64,000 bases of DNA, from assembly GCA_964489555.1 (NCBI GenBank), contig CAZAZF010000002.1, positions 111,767 to 175,766 on the forward strand, written 5' to 3'. The position numbers were made by a program, and so were the translations under genes. The notes under the pieces are model-generated. The model did no database searches. It was not told the origin of the DNA and was given only the letters and a program-made list of their open reading frames with translations. Positions 1 to 9,205 of the stretch are shown here, one piece after another (the stretch's first letter is position 1; each line of letters starts with the position of its first letter). Source of the DNA: JAAZGD01 sp964489555. Its GTDB lineage: Bacteria; Bacillota; Clostridia; Peptostreptococcales; Anaerovoracaceae.

Positions 1-8
1 GATATGAA

Positions 9-36
9 TTGTTTTTTACAGGAAACATAGTATAAT
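9..36 (+). promoter_or_regulatory. promoter of ung, predicted leaderless
   Basis: TTGTTT at 9-14, a 16-base spacer and a perfect TATAAT at 31-36. The ATG of ung begins at 43, six bases after the -10, where transcription would be expected to start. The nearest purine run (about 20-25) is too far upstream to be a ribosome binding site and lies inside the promoter. Confidence 0.6.
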
Positions 37-42
37 GTTTTT

Positions 43-711
43 ATGGTTAATTTTGAAAATGATTGGGACCGGATTCTTAAAGATGAATTTAAAAAAGAAT
101 ACTATTTAAATCTTCGGGAATTTCTAAAACAGGAGTACCAAAGGGAAACGATCTATCCGAACATGGAGGATATTTTCAATGCCCTCAAGTTTACAGCTTA
201 CAGCGATACTCGTGCAGTGATTTTAGGCCAAGATCCTTATCACGAACCCAACCAGGCCCATGGTTTGTGTTTTTCTGTGAAAAGAGGCATTCCCAAACCC
301 CCCTCTCTCCTGAATATTTTTAAGGAATTGAGAGAAGATTTGGGAATCGAAGCGCCTTCTCACGGGTGTTTGGAATCTTGGGCCAGAGGAGGGGTACTTT
401 TGTTGAATTCAGTGCTGACCGTTCGTAGAGGACAAGCCAATTCTCATCGAGGGAAGGGTTGGGAGATTTTTACTGACCGGGTGATAGAGATTCTCAACGA
501 GCGGGAAGATCCTATAGTGTTCATTTTATGGGGAAACCAAGCCAAAGAAAAAGGAAAGATTGTAACCAATCCCCGGCATCTGATTATCACAGGTTCTCAT
601 CCCAGTCCATTATCTGCATACCAAGGGTTTTTTGGCGGAAAGTACTTCAGTCGGGCAAATCAGTTTTTAGAAGAAGTGGGGCCCATGGTAAATTGGGAAA
701 TCCCATCGTAA
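43..711 (+). CDS. ung: uracil-DNA glycosylase (family 1)
   Basis: Removes uracil from DNA by hydrolysing the N-glycosidic bond, the first step of base-excision repair of deaminated cytosine. The 222-residue product has the usual family length. It carries the catalytic motif GQDPYH at residues 62-67 (Asp64 activates water) and the DNA-intercalating motif HPSPLS at 186-191, as well as the conserved LLLNSVLTV strand. The N-terminus lines up with Bacillus Ung, so the ATG at 43 is a sound choice although no Shine-Dalgarno sequence precedes it; a consensus -10 lies six bases upstream. lemA follows after 22 bases, possibly co-transcribed. Confidence 0.97.
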   Translation: MVNFENDWDRILKDEFKKEYYLNLREFLKQEYQRETIYPNMEDIFNALKFTAYSDTRAVILGQDPYHEPNQAHGLCFSVKRGIPKPPSLLNIFKELREDLGIEAPSHGCLESWARGGVLLLNSVLTVRRGQANSHRGKGWEIFTDRVIEILNEREDPIVFILWGNQAKEKGKIVTNPRHLIITGSHPSPLSAYQGFFGGKYFSRANQFLEEVGPMVNWEIPS

Positions 712-733
712 TCGTAGAGGGAGGAAGCAGCAT

Positions 734-1288
734 ATGGAATTCTTTATTGGCTTATTAGTAGTTCTGGCGGTAGTGGCCATTTGGGTCGTTAGTGCCTACA
801 ATCGGTTTGTTCGTATGAGAAACGTAGTGGAAGAAGGATTTTCTACTATGGATGTGTACATGAAGAAAAGGTATGACCTGATTCCCAATTTAGTTGAAAC
901 GGTAAAAGGCTATGCAACCCATGAGCAAGGAACCTTTGAGAAGGTGGTTCAAGCTCGTAATGTGGCGCAAAATGCAGCTACAGTCGAAGACAAGATGGCC
1001 GCAGAAAACATGTTGACTGGAACACTTCGTTCTCTTTTTGCCTTGGCAGAAGCTTATCCTGACTTGAAAGCAAATGTCAGCTTTATGGATCTTCAGGGAC
1101 AATTGCAGACGGTAGAGGTGGACATCGCAAACTCTCGTAAGTATTACAATGCCACCGTAAAAGAGTACAATACCAAGACAGAACAATTTCCGGCCAACAT
1201 CATTGCCAGGATGTTTGGCTTTAAACGAAAAACAATGTTTGAGCTGGATAGCGAGTTGGAGAGACAGAATGTCAAAGTGGAATTTTAG
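734..1288 (+). CDS. lemA: LemA family protein
   Basis: A 184-residue protein with one N-terminal membrane helix (about residues 3-20) followed by the helical LemA domain; the stretch YNRFVRMRNVVEEGFSTM and the following KKRYDLIPNLVETVKGYA are characteristic. LemA proteins are membrane-anchored with a soluble helical bundle; their biochemical role is not settled. A GAGGAA ribosome binding site lies about nine bases before the ATG. The gene overlaps the next one, a DUF2207 protein, by 20 bases. This LemA-DUF2207 pairing recurs in many bacteria and suggests the two act together in the envelope. Confidence 0.93.
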   Translation: MEFFIGLLVVLAVVAIWVVSAYNRFVRMRNVVEEGFSTMDVYMKKRYDLIPNLVETVKGYATHEQGTFEKVVQARNVAQNAATVEDKMAAENMLTGTLRSLFALAEAYPDLKANVSFMDLQGQLQTVEVDIANSRKYYNATVKEYNTKTEQFPANIIARMFGFKRKTMFELDSELERQNVKVEF

Positions 1289-3227
1289 GAAGTACCAATC
1301 TTCCGCTCTTTTATTTAACAGCCTTTTGCTTCTGCTTTTAGTGTTCTTTTTTGCTCCGGCAGCCTATGGTGCAGATGGTACTATGGAAACCTTAGGCTAT
1401 GATGTTCATATTCAATTGGAGGAGAACAATACCTGTTTCATTACAGAAACCATTACGATAAACTATATTACTCCTCGTCATGGAATCTATCGGAATATTG
1501 GTTTCCGCGGAGTGGCGGAGAGTATGTATAATGGAGAAGTGTATACACAAAGCTATAGCAATCGAATAAAAAATGTGACCGTGGAAGGGTACGACCTTCA
1601 AACCTATACGGAGGGGGATTATTATGTAATTCAGATTGGAAGCCCCGATTTTAAAGTGGAAGGAATCCATACATATGTCATCAAGTATCAATGTATAATG
1701 AGGGATGACCGGATTTCAGAGTTTGACAGTTTTTATTGGAACCTCCTGCCCTTTGGCTGGGAAATGCCCATTGAAGCTTCAAATTTAACGGTGGTATTTC
1801 CCAAGGAGATTCAAGTTGAAAACACAGAGTTTATTGTAGGCGGTTATGGAAGCACAGAAACTCTTGCTTATACCATATCACCGGACAATAAGACGGTAAG
1901 TGCCCATTTGTCCAATCTTCCCGAAGGATACGGAGTGACCATTCGATCGGTTATGGAAGAGGGATACTTTGTAGGAGAGTCCAATTTAAATTGGGTTTTG
2001 TGGCTTCTCCTCCTGACCTTGTTTATAACTCCGGTTTTGGTTTTTGGGATGTGGTTAAAGTATGGACGAGATCCCAAGATGGTTCAGACGGTGGAGTTCT
2101 ATCCTCCGGAGGGGACTACTCCTGCGGAAATCGGCTATATAATAGATGGGGTGGTGGACAAGAAGGATTTAATCAGCTTAGTGGTATATTTTGCAGATCA
2201 AGGATATCTGACTATTGAACCATTAGATGAAGAAAAAGATACCGTTCTCCATCGGAAAGAGGAGCTTCCGGTCAACGCAAAAGTTTACCTAAAGACTTTT
2301 TATGAAGGATTGTTTTTGGGAGAAGAAGGGGAACTACTTGATGAGGTGAAGATTTCATCGCTGGAAGAAAGGTTCTTCAGCCATTACCAAGCTTCTTTGG
2401 GTCAGTTGAAAAGCCACTTTACAGCGAGAAAAGAAAATCGTATCTACAAATCCAGTTCCTTGGTGGCCAGGGCCTTGGGGGTTATGCTGATGCTGATTCC
2501 CCCGGTATTCACCATTGTACTGGGAGCCATTTATCAAGGACTAGGGTATTTTGCACTTCTAGCGATGCCGGTATTGTTTTTCAATTTGTTGGGTTTTGGA
2601 ATTCTAGCCAGGAATTACGATAAGCGCGACGCGATGAAAAAATCTTCAAGAATTGCAGGGAATGTATTCGCCATCTTTCTAATGGTTATAGGAGTTCTAA
2701 TCACTTGGGTTATAGGGTGTTCCCTTGAGTTGCCATTCTATGTGCTGTTTTTATCCTTTGTTTCTTTCTTTGTAATTGTGATATTCACCCTTTTAATGAA
2801 ACGGCGGACCCAAAGGGGCGCAGAACTCATGGGCAAGATTTTGGGATTCAAACAATTCGTTCAAAAGGCAGAATTGCCTAGAATACAAAAGCTGTTGGAG
2901 GAAGATCCTCAATATTTCTATCATGTGCTTCCTTATGCGTATGTGTTTGGATTAACCGATCAATGGGCTAAGAAGTTTGAAAGCATTGCGATGGAGCCGC
3001 CCACTTGGGTGGATAGCAATTACAGAGGGACAACGATGTTCAACACCATATGGTTTGGGAATATGCTGGGCAACACGACAAGGGCCTTGGAGCAAAGTAT
3101 TATTCCGCCGGCTTCTTTAAGCGACGGGTCCAAAGGAGGTTTTGGAGGGTCTAAGGGAGGCGGATTTTCCGGCGGTGGTGGTTTTGGCGGCGGCGGAATG
3201 GGCGGCGGCGGTGGCGGTGGTTGGTAG
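1269..3227 (+). CDS. DUF2207 family membrane protein with Gly-rich tail
   Basis: Predicted 652-residue envelope protein. The start chosen is the ATG at 1269, preceded by GGAG at the right distance, although the frame is open upstream. Residues about 10-35 form a signal peptide or first membrane helix ending near AYGADG. An extracellular beta-rich domain of about 200 residues follows (the DUF2207 domain), then a membrane helix near WVLWLLLLTLFITPVLVFGM, a cytosolic segment and four more hydrophobic helices. The C-terminus is a run of glycines with a few Phe, Ser and Met residues ending in Trp, typical of this family. It overlaps lemA and is probably translationally coupled to it. Function unknown. 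Confidence 0.85.
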   Translation: MSKWNFRKYQSSALLFNSLLLLLLVFFFAPAAYGADGTMETLGYDVHIQLEENNTCFITETITINYITPRHGIYRNIGFRGVAESMYNGEVYTQSYSNRIKNVTVEGYDLQTYTEGDYYVIQIGSPDFKVEGIHTYVIKYQCIMRDDRISEFDSFYWNLLPFGWEMPIEASNLTVVFPKEIQVENTEFIVGGYGSTETLAYTISPDNKTVSAHLSNLPEGYGVTIRSVMEEGYFVGESNLNWVLWLLLLTLFITPVLVFGMWLKYGRDPKMVQTVEFYPPEGTTPAEIGYIIDGVVDKKDLISLVVYFADQGYLTIEPLDEEKDTVLHRKEELPVNAKVYLKTFYEGLFLGEEGELLDEVKISSLEERFFSHYQASLGQLKSHFTARKENRIYKSSSLVARALGVMLMLIPPVFTIVLGAIYQGLGYFALLAMPVLFFNLLGFGILARNYDKRDAMKKSSRIAGNVFAIFLMVIGVLITWVIGCSLELPFYVLFLSFVSFFVIVIFTLLMKRRTQRGAELMGKILGFKQFVQKAELPRIQKLLEEDPQYFYHVLPYAYVFGLTDQWAKKFESIAMEPPTWVDSNYRGTTMFNTIWFGNMLGNTTRALEQSIIPPASLSDGSKGGFGGSKGGGFSGGGGFGGGGMGGGGGGGW

Positions 3228-3281
3228 ACACACGTACTGCTCATATGGTATACTTTTAAAAACTATTAGGAGAGAATACAT

Positions 3282-3461
3282 ATGGGAAATGGGTTCATTG
3301 GCAAAATTATATACTACTGGATTTTTATTCTGGGAATTCTCTTTATGGCTCGAATATTTGGTTTTGCAGACAGTGGCGGTACCATGATTATGGCCTTGGT
3401 TGTAGGGACATTAATATATGTGGGGCTGCAGTTGATTCGATTTGGATCCAGAAAGGAATAG
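3282..3461 (+). CDS. small two-helix membrane protein
   Basis: A 59-residue ORF with an AGGAGAG ribosome binding site eight bases before its ATG. The product has two hydrophobic stretches, about residues 9-25 and 34-52, around a short Asp-Ser-Gly-Gly turn, and ends in Arg-Lys-Glu. I recognise no family. It lies 54 bases after the DUF2207 gene and just before a terminator, so it is most simply the last gene of the ung-lemA-DUF2207 transcript. Reality is supported by the ribosome binding site and the clean membrane topology rather than by homology. Confidence 0.6.
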   Translation: MGNGFIGKIIYYWIFILGILFMARIFGFADSGGTMIMALVVGTLIYVGLQLIRFGSRKE

Positions 3462-3466
3462 GAATG

Positions 3467-3493
3467 AGCGTCGGAGATTCCGGCGCTTTTTTT
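3467..3493 (+). terminator. intrinsic terminator before dnaE
   Basis: Stem of nine pairs (3467-3475 with 3479-3487, one G-U), a three-base loop and seven T residues at 3487-3493. It closes the ung-lemA transcript. It ends only eight bases before the dnaE ATG. Confidence 0.8.
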
Positions 3494-3501
3494 AAGAAAA
3501 A

Positions 3502-6500
3502 ATGTCGTTTACTCATTTGCATGTACATACAGAATACAGCCTTCTTGACGGAGCCGCAAGAATTGGGGATTTGGTAAAGCAGGCAAAGAAATTGGGCATG
3601 GATTCCATCGCCATTACAGATCACGGAGTGATGTTTGGAGTCATGGATTTTTATCATGCCTGCAAAAAAGAAGGCATTAAGCCTATTTTAGGATGTGAGG
3701 TCTATACGGCTGCTCGAAGTCGTTTGCAAAAGGAAGGCGATCGGGATAAGAATCAAGGGCATTTGGTTCTCCTGGCACAAAATGAAGAGGGTTATGGCAA
3801 TTTGATGAAGATTGTGTCCATCGGCTATACCCAGGGCTTTTATTATAAGCCAAGAATTGACAAAGAAGTTTTACAGAAATATAGCAATGGTATTATTGCA
3901 CTTTCGGCTTGTTTGGCGGGAGAAATCCAACGCCGACTACTGTTGGGAGATTACGATGGGGCCAAAGAAGAAGCCCTTGCTCTGAAAAGTATTTTTGGCC
4001 CGGAAAATTTTTATCTGGAAATTCAAGACCAGGGGCTACCGGAAGAAGCTCAAATTTTCCCGCTGATGAAAAAACTGAGTCGAGAAACGGGAATTCCATT
4101 GGTAGCTACCAATGATGTTCATTATGTTCGTCAGGAGGATGCAGAGGCTCATGATGTACTTCTTTGTATTCAAACAGCAGCTAATGTGGATGATGAAGAC
4201 CGGATGCGTTTTCCCAATGACCAGTTTTATTTGAAATCTCCCGAAGAAATGGAAAAGCTATTTTCGCAGCTTCCGGAGGCCATTGAGAACACAGAAAAAA
4301 TTGCAGCCCGCTGTAATGTGGAGTTCTCTTTGGGGGAACTCCACTTACCGGATTTTACGGCTCCTTCCGGAATGGAAAACGGAGCCTATTTGAGAGAGCT
4401 TTGTCAAAAGGGCTTGGCAGAGCGCTACGGCGATGTACAGGAAGAACACCAACAACGGTTGGAGTACGAACTTTCCGTTATCGAAGACATGCACTATGTA
4501 GAATACTTTCTTATTGTCTGGGATTTCATCCATTATGCAAGGAGCCGGGGAATTATGGTGGGCCCCGGAAGAGGCTCTGCTGCAGGCTCTTTAGTGGCTT
4601 ATGTTTTGGGGATTACTAGCATTGATCCTCTAAAATACGGCTTGATATTTGAACGATTTCTCAATCCGGAACGAATTTCCATGCCGGATATTGATATCGA
4701 TTTCTGTTATGAACGGAGACAAGAAGTCATAGATTATGTCATTGAAAAATATGGATCCGACAAAGTAGCCCAGATTATCACCTTTGGCACCATGAAGGCC
4801 AAAGCGGCTATTCGGGATGTAGGAAGAGCCTTGAATATGAGCTATGGGGATGTGGATGTGATAGCCAAGGCCGTTCCCAATGAGTTGGGAATGACCTTGA
4901 AGAAAGCTTTGAGTGTGAGTCCTGAATTCAAAGAAAAATATGAAAATGATCTGGGTGTGGCCAAGTTGGTGAATATGGCCATGGCGGTGGAGGGAATGCC
5001 ACGCCACGCTTCCACCCATGCGGCTGGGGTAGTGATTTCTAAAAACAGCATCGATGAATATGTGCCCTTGTATTTAGCAGACAAAGGAATCTCTACCCAG
5101 TTTCCAATGACCACCATTGAAGAATTGGGGCTTTTAAAAATGGATTTTTTGGGTCTTCGGAACTTAACGGTGATTCGAGACGCCGTGGATATGATTCAGA
5201 AAAACCATGGCATCTGCATTGATTTTTCTAAAATGGATTACGATGATTCCAAAGTATATGAGTTGATTTCTTCCGGGAACACGGATGGAATTTTTCAATT
5301 GGAGTCTCCGGGTATGACTCAGTTTATGAAAAATCAGAAGCCAGACAATTTTGAGGACATCGTTGCGGGAATCTCTCTCTATCGACCAGGTCCCATGGCT
5401 TCGATTCCCATATACATAGAAAACAAAAAAAATCCAGCGCAGATTGAATATCTTCACGAAGCGCTGAAACCCATCCTTTCTGTTACCTACGGATGTCTGG
5501 TTTATCAAGAGCAAGTCATGCAGATTGTGCGTGATCTTGCAGGGTATTCCTATGGCAGAAGTGATTTGGTACGAAGAGCTATGAGCAAGAAAAAAATGGA
5601 TGTGATGTTAAGGGAGCAAGAAGTTTTTGTTCATGGCGGCGGAGAAGTTCCGGGCTGCAAAGCCAGGGGAATACCAGAGGACGCGGCCGAGGAAATTTTT
5701 CACCAGATGGTTCGCTTTGCGGAGTATGCGTTTAACAAGTCTCATGCAGCGGCGTATGCTGTACTTGCCTATGAAACAGCGTACTTGAAGGCTCACTATC
5801 CGGTGGAATTCATGGCGGCTCTTATGACCAGTGTCATGGGAGATGCTCTCTCCATTGCCAAGTACATTCGAAATTGTACGGAGATGGGAATCAAGGTATT
5901 GCCTCCTGATGTGAATCGATCCGGCAAGAAGTTTACCGTAGAGGAAGGGGAAATCCGCTTTGGCTTGGTAGGCGTTAAAAATGTAGGTGAAGGAGTGGTG
6001 GAAGCTATAATGCAGGGTCGTAAGGAAAGTGGTCCTTACCAAGACATTTTTTCTTTTATACATCAGGTTGATATCCATGAATTAAACCGTAAAGCTTTGG
6101 AAAGCCTCATACAAGCCGGGGCATTTGATGAAATTCATCCCAACCGAGCTCAATTATTGGCGGTGTGTAACGGTTTGTTGGAAGCGGCACAAAATGATGC
6201 CAGAAAGAATATATCAGGACAACTTTCACTGTTTGGTGGAGGTGGGGCGGAAACCTGTATGGAGACTCCCACACTCTGTGTTCCCATGCCGGAGATTGGT
6301 GACTTTGATAAGAAGATGAAGATGGCGTTAGAGAAGGAGAATTTAGGGGTATATTTATCCGACCATCCATTAAAGGATCTGGAAGAGAGAATTGCTAGGA
6401 ATACTACCTTAACCAGTGAGATGTTGAATCGCGGAGCAGAGCAGCATGAGATACCAGAGATTCGAGATGGGATGGATGCCACCGTGGCCGGCATTTTGGT

Positions 6501-6975
6501 TCAAAAAAAGACTTTGGTCACAAAAAATGGCCAGCTGATGGCGTTTATTGACATAGAAGATTTCTTTGGACTTATTGAAGTTGTAGTGTTTCCCAGAGTG
6601 TATGAGGCATGTAGTTCTTTTTTGAAAGAAGACAACATTCTGTTGGTTAAAGGGGTTGTAAATTTCAAAGAGGAAGAGTCTTCAAAAATATTGGCTAATC
6701 GAATCACTTTGTTGGAGCTTTCTGAAAAACCAGGCAGTGAATTGGTGAAGGTGAGAGTTCCCTGTCAAAATGAAGATCCCGAGGAGTTGGAAGCTGTGAA
6801 GAAGGTTTTTAGTCAATATCCCGGTTCTTGTCCAGTGCTGGTATATCTAGGAAACACGGGCAAAAAGTTTCAAACCAACCGTGAACTTTGGGTCAATCCT
6901 TGTGAAGGACTGTTTCAGGAGCTGGGTTCGTTGATCGGAATAGATAATGTGAAGTTGTGCGAGGAGAAAAAATGA
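3502..6975 (+). CDS. dnaE: DNA polymerase III alpha subunit (DnaE)
   Basis: Replicative polymerase of the C family, 1157 residues, the normal length. An N-terminal PHP domain (about 1-210) starts canonically with HLHVHTEYSLLDGA, so the start is firm even though no ribosome binding site is visible. Palm motifs are GPGRGSAAGS at about 354 and PDIDIDF at 395-401 (metal ligands Asp396 and Asp398), with a third Asp at 548 in KMDFLGLRNL. The C-terminal part contains a helix-hairpin-helix region and an OB fold (around FIDIEDFFGLIEVVVFP). The PHP metal ligands (HxH, TDHG, CEVY, GHLVLL, ACLAG, NDVH) all appear present. The stop overlaps the pfkA start as ATGA. Confidence 0.97.
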   Translation: MSFTHLHVHTEYSLLDGAARIGDLVKQAKKLGMDSIAITDHGVMFGVMDFYHACKKEGIKPILGCEVYTAARSRLQKEGDRDKNQGHLVLLAQNEEGYGNLMKIVSIGYTQGFYYKPRIDKEVLQKYSNGIIALSACLAGEIQRRLLLGDYDGAKEEALALKSIFGPENFYLEIQDQGLPEEAQIFPLMKKLSRETGIPLVATNDVHYVRQEDAEAHDVLLCIQTAANVDDEDRMRFPNDQFYLKSPEEMEKLFSQLPEAIENTEKIAARCNVEFSLGELHLPDFTAPSGMENGAYLRELCQKGLAERYGDVQEEHQQRLEYELSVIEDMHYVEYFLIVWDFIHYARSRGIMVGPGRGSAAGSLVAYVLGITSIDPLKYGLIFERFLNPERISMPDIDIDFCYERRQEVIDYVIEKYGSDKVAQIITFGTMKAKAAIRDVGRALNMSYGDVDVIAKAVPNELGMTLKKALSVSPEFKEKYENDLGVAKLVNMAMAVEGMPRHASTHAAGVVISKNSIDEYVPLYLADKGISTQFPMTTIEELGLLKMDFLGLRNLTVIRDAVDMIQKNHGICIDFSKMDYDDSKVYELISSGNTDGIFQLESPGMTQFMKNQKPDNFEDIVAGISLYRPGPMASIPIYIENKKNPAQIEYLHEALKPILSVTYGCLVYQEQVMQIVRDLAGYSYGRSDLVRRAMSKKKMDVMLREQEVFVHGGGEVPGCKARGIPEDAAEEIFHQMVRFAEYAFNKSHAAAYAVLAYETAYLKAHYPVEFMAALMTSVMGDALSIAKYIRNCTEMGIKVLPPDVNRSGKKFTVEEGEIRFGLVGVKNVGEGVVEAIMQGRKESGPYQDIFSFIHQVDIHELNRKALESLIQAGAFDEIHPNRAQLLAVCNGLLEAAQNDARKNISGQLSLFGGGGAETCMETPTLCVPMPEIGDFDKKMKMALEKENLGVYLSDHPLKDLEERIARNTTLTSEMLNRGAEQHEIPEIRDGMDATVAGILVQKKTLVTKNGQLMAFIDIEDFFGLIEVVVFPRVYEACSSFLKEDNILLVKGVVNFKEEESSKILANRITLLELSEKPGSELVKVRVPCQNEDPEELEAVKKVFSQYPGSCPVLVYLGNTGKKFQTNRELWVNPCEGLFQELGSLIGIDNVKLCEEKK

Positions 6976-7934
6976 AAACCATAGGAGTATTGACCAGTGG
7001 AGGAGATTCCCCGGGAATGAATGCAGCCATTCGGGCGGCGGTAAGAGGTGCCATCTTTCATGGAATGAAAATATATGGTATCGAAAGGGGATTTGCAGGG
7101 TTGATTGAAGGAGAAATCAAGGAAATGAATGTTTCCTCTGTTTCGGATATTCTTCATCGGGGAGGAACCATGCTTCGCACAGCCCGGTCGGAAAGATTCC
7201 TGACGGATGAGGGTTTTAAGCGGGCCCTAAATATGCTGGAGAGCTTTTCCATAGAGGGGGTAATCATCATCGGTGGAGACGGCTCTATGAAAGGCGGTCT
7301 GAAGATATCGGAAGCAGGGTTTATGGTAATGGGGATACCGGGTACCATCGATAATGATTTGGCCTATACTGATTTTTCGATTGGCTTTGATACTGCAGTG
7401 AACACGGTGCTTTCTTCCATCAGCAACATACGAGATACCTCTTCTTCTCATGAGCGAAGCACGGTGATCGAAGTGATGGGAAGGCATTGCGGGGACATTG
7501 CTTTATATGCCGGAGTTACTGGAGGAGCGGAAACCATTCTGATTCCGGAAGTGCCGGTAGACATCAATGCGGTTTGCCGCAAAATCATACAAGGTCGCAA
7601 TCGTGGGAAGCTGCATAATATCATTATTAAAGCGGAGGGCGTTGATATTCGATCGGAGGATTTGGCGGATGTCATCAAAGAAAGAACGGGTGTAGACACA
7701 AAAATTGTGGTACTGAGTTATGTGCAAAGAGGAGGATCTCCCACGGCAAGAGACCGCCTTTTAGCCAGTAGAACTGCTTATAAGGCAGTAGAGCTTTTGA
7801 GAGACGACAGCTCCAGTAAGGCAATCGGAATTAATGGGAATGAAATCGTTGCATATGATTTGGCAGATGCTCTTAAGATGACCAGGACCCATGATCAGGG
7901 ATACATCGAATTGGCGGATGTACTGTCCATTTAA
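6972..7934 (+). CDS. pfkA: ATP-dependent 6-phosphofructokinase
   Basis: Phosphorylates fructose 6-phosphate to fructose 1,6-bisphosphate in glycolysis. The product has 320 residues, the usual bacterial length. GGDSPGMNAA near residue 10 binds nucleotide; Gly104 in GGDGS and Gly124 in PGTIDND mark the ATP-dependent rather than the pyrophosphate-dependent type, in which these positions are Asp and Lys. Asp127 is the catalytic base. The start at 6972 overlaps the dnaE stop as ATGA and has GAGGAG six bases upstream. dnaE-pfkA adjacency is common in Clostridia and Bacilli. Confidence 0.97.
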   Translation: MKTIGVLTSGGDSPGMNAAIRAAVRGAIFHGMKIYGIERGFAGLIEGEIKEMNVSSVSDILHRGGTMLRTARSERFLTDEGFKRALNMLESFSIEGVIIIGGDGSMKGGLKISEAGFMVMGIPGTIDNDLAYTDFSIGFDTAVNTVLSSISNIRDTSSSHERSTVIEVMGRHCGDIALYAGVTGGAETILIPEVPVDINAVCRKIIQGRNRGKLHNIIIKAEGVDIRSEDLADVIKERTGVDTKIVVLSYVQRGGSPTARDRLLASRTAYKAVELLRDDSSSKAIGINGNEIVAYDLADALKMTRTHDQGYIELADVLSI

Positions 7935-7963
7935 GGCAGTTGGAAAAGAGAGAGAAGAAACGA

Positions 7964-7990
7964 AAAGAGGAGGAATCAATCCTCCTCTTT
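7964..7990. terminator. bidirectional terminator between pfkA and dinB
   Basis: A perfect 11-pair stem (7964-7974 with 7980-7990) around a five-base loop, with short T runs on both strands. It lies between the converging pfkA and dinB genes and overlaps the last codons of dinB. Confidence 0.75.
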
Positions 7991-9199
7991 GATTTCCTCC
8001 AAATCCAAACCCAGATCGTTATGCAGGAGGCTGCCGTAATGAACGGAGCCAGTTCCGTACTTTTCTCTGATTTGGTCAAGGGTTCTTTCCAGCCGCTCTA
8101 TTTCATTGCGAAGTTGTTCCTGCTCCGGGAAGAGGCTGATTTGTTGGGACATGGATTCATCCACTAGTTGAATTCCGGTAATGGTGAGGAGGCGAATGGG
8201 GCGATGAGAATTTTTTGTTGATTGAATTAATTCTTTGGATATCCTTGCAATTTCATGGGCTAAATTAGTGGGGCTTTCCAGTTGAGTTTGACGACGAATG
8301 GAGTGAAATTCCGGATCCTTAATTTCCACACGAATCCCGGCGGCTTTCATTTGGTATTGCCTGAGCCGAGAGGCTACGGTGTCTGAGAGCCCTGCTACCG
8401 CAATGTCGATGTCTTTTTGAGTGAGGAGATCTCTACGAAATGTAATGCCATTTCCTACAGATTTGATTTTTTTTCGATGGAGGGCGAAGGTTACCGGTTC
8501 CGCTTCTTTCCCGTTGGCATATTCCCATACCAGTACGCCATGCTTTCCAAACATGGAAGAAAGGGTCTCCGAAGGGGTTACCGCCAAATCCCCAATGGTT
8601 ACAATCCCTATTTTACAAAGCCTTTCGGCCATGGACTGCCCCACAAAAAATAACTCTCCCACCGGCAAAGGCCATAAGATGTCCTTGTAATTTTCTCGGG
8701 TGATTTCTGTGGTGGCATCCGGCTTTTTATATTCCGAGCCCATTTTAGCAAAAATTTTATTGAAAGAGACGCCTACGGAAAGCGTAAGGTTCAGCTGACT
8801 TTTTATAGTTTCTCGAATCTGGTCGGCGATTTCCTTGCCGGAGCCCAACAACTTTTGACTATGGGTCACATCCAACCATGATTCATCAATACTAAAAGGT
8901 TCAACCAAGTCGGTATACTGATAGTAAATCTCATTGATGAGTCTGCTATAATACTGATATTTTTCATGGTGGGGGGCCACCACTTGTAAATCGGGGCACT
9001 TTTTCCGGGCCTGCCAGATGGTTTCCGCTGTTTTCACTCCTGCCTTTTTTGCCAATTCATTTTTGGCCACGATAATTCCATGACGATTTTTGGGATTTCC
9101 ACAAACCGCCATGGGTCGATTCCTAAGTTCCGGGTGATCCAATAATTCTACAGAGGCAAAAAAACCATTCATATCACAATGAAGTATTACTCGGTCCAT
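7976..9199 (-). CDS. dinB: DNA polymerase IV (Y family, DinB)
   Basis: Translesion polymerase of 407 residues. Conserved parts include VILHCDMNGFFASVEL at the N-terminus (metal-binding Asp, then the steric-gate aromatic) and FSIDESWLDVT with the catalytic Asp-Glu pair. The thumb and little-finger domains follow. A QQISLF motif about 55 residues from the C-terminus fits the sliding-clamp binding consensus and is followed by a helical extension rich in Glu and Arg. The start codon has no ribosome binding site; TATAAT ends six bases upstream. It converges on pfkA. Confidence 0.95.
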   Translation of the reverse strand: MDRVILHCDMNGFFASVELLDHPELRNRPMAVCGNPKNRHGIIVAKNELAKKAGVKTAETIWQARKKCPDLQVVAPHHEKYQYYSRLINEIYYQYTDLVEPFSIDESWLDVTHSQKLLGSGKEIADQIRETIKSQLNLTLSVGVSFNKIFAKMGSEYKKPDATTEITRENYKDILWPLPVGELFFVGQSMAERLCKIGIVTIGDLAVTPSETLSSMFGKHGVLVWEYANGKEAEPVTFALHRKKIKSVGNGITFRRDLLTQKDIDIAVAGLSDTVASRLRQYQMKAAGIRVEIKDPEFHSIRRQTQLESPTNLAHEIARISKELIQSTKNSHRPIRLLTITGIQLVDESMSQQISLFPEQEQLRNEIERLERTLDQIREKYGTGSVHYGSLLHNDLGLDLEEIKEED

Positions 9200-9205
9200 G
9201 ATATG

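Noticed and set aside
3020..3244. A proline-rich open frame on the minus strand
   Set aside because: It is the antisense of the glycine-rich tail of the DUF2207 protein.
5608..6078. Long minus-strand open frames inside dnaE
   Set aside because: Shadows of dnaE codons; no start signals and no recognisable domain.
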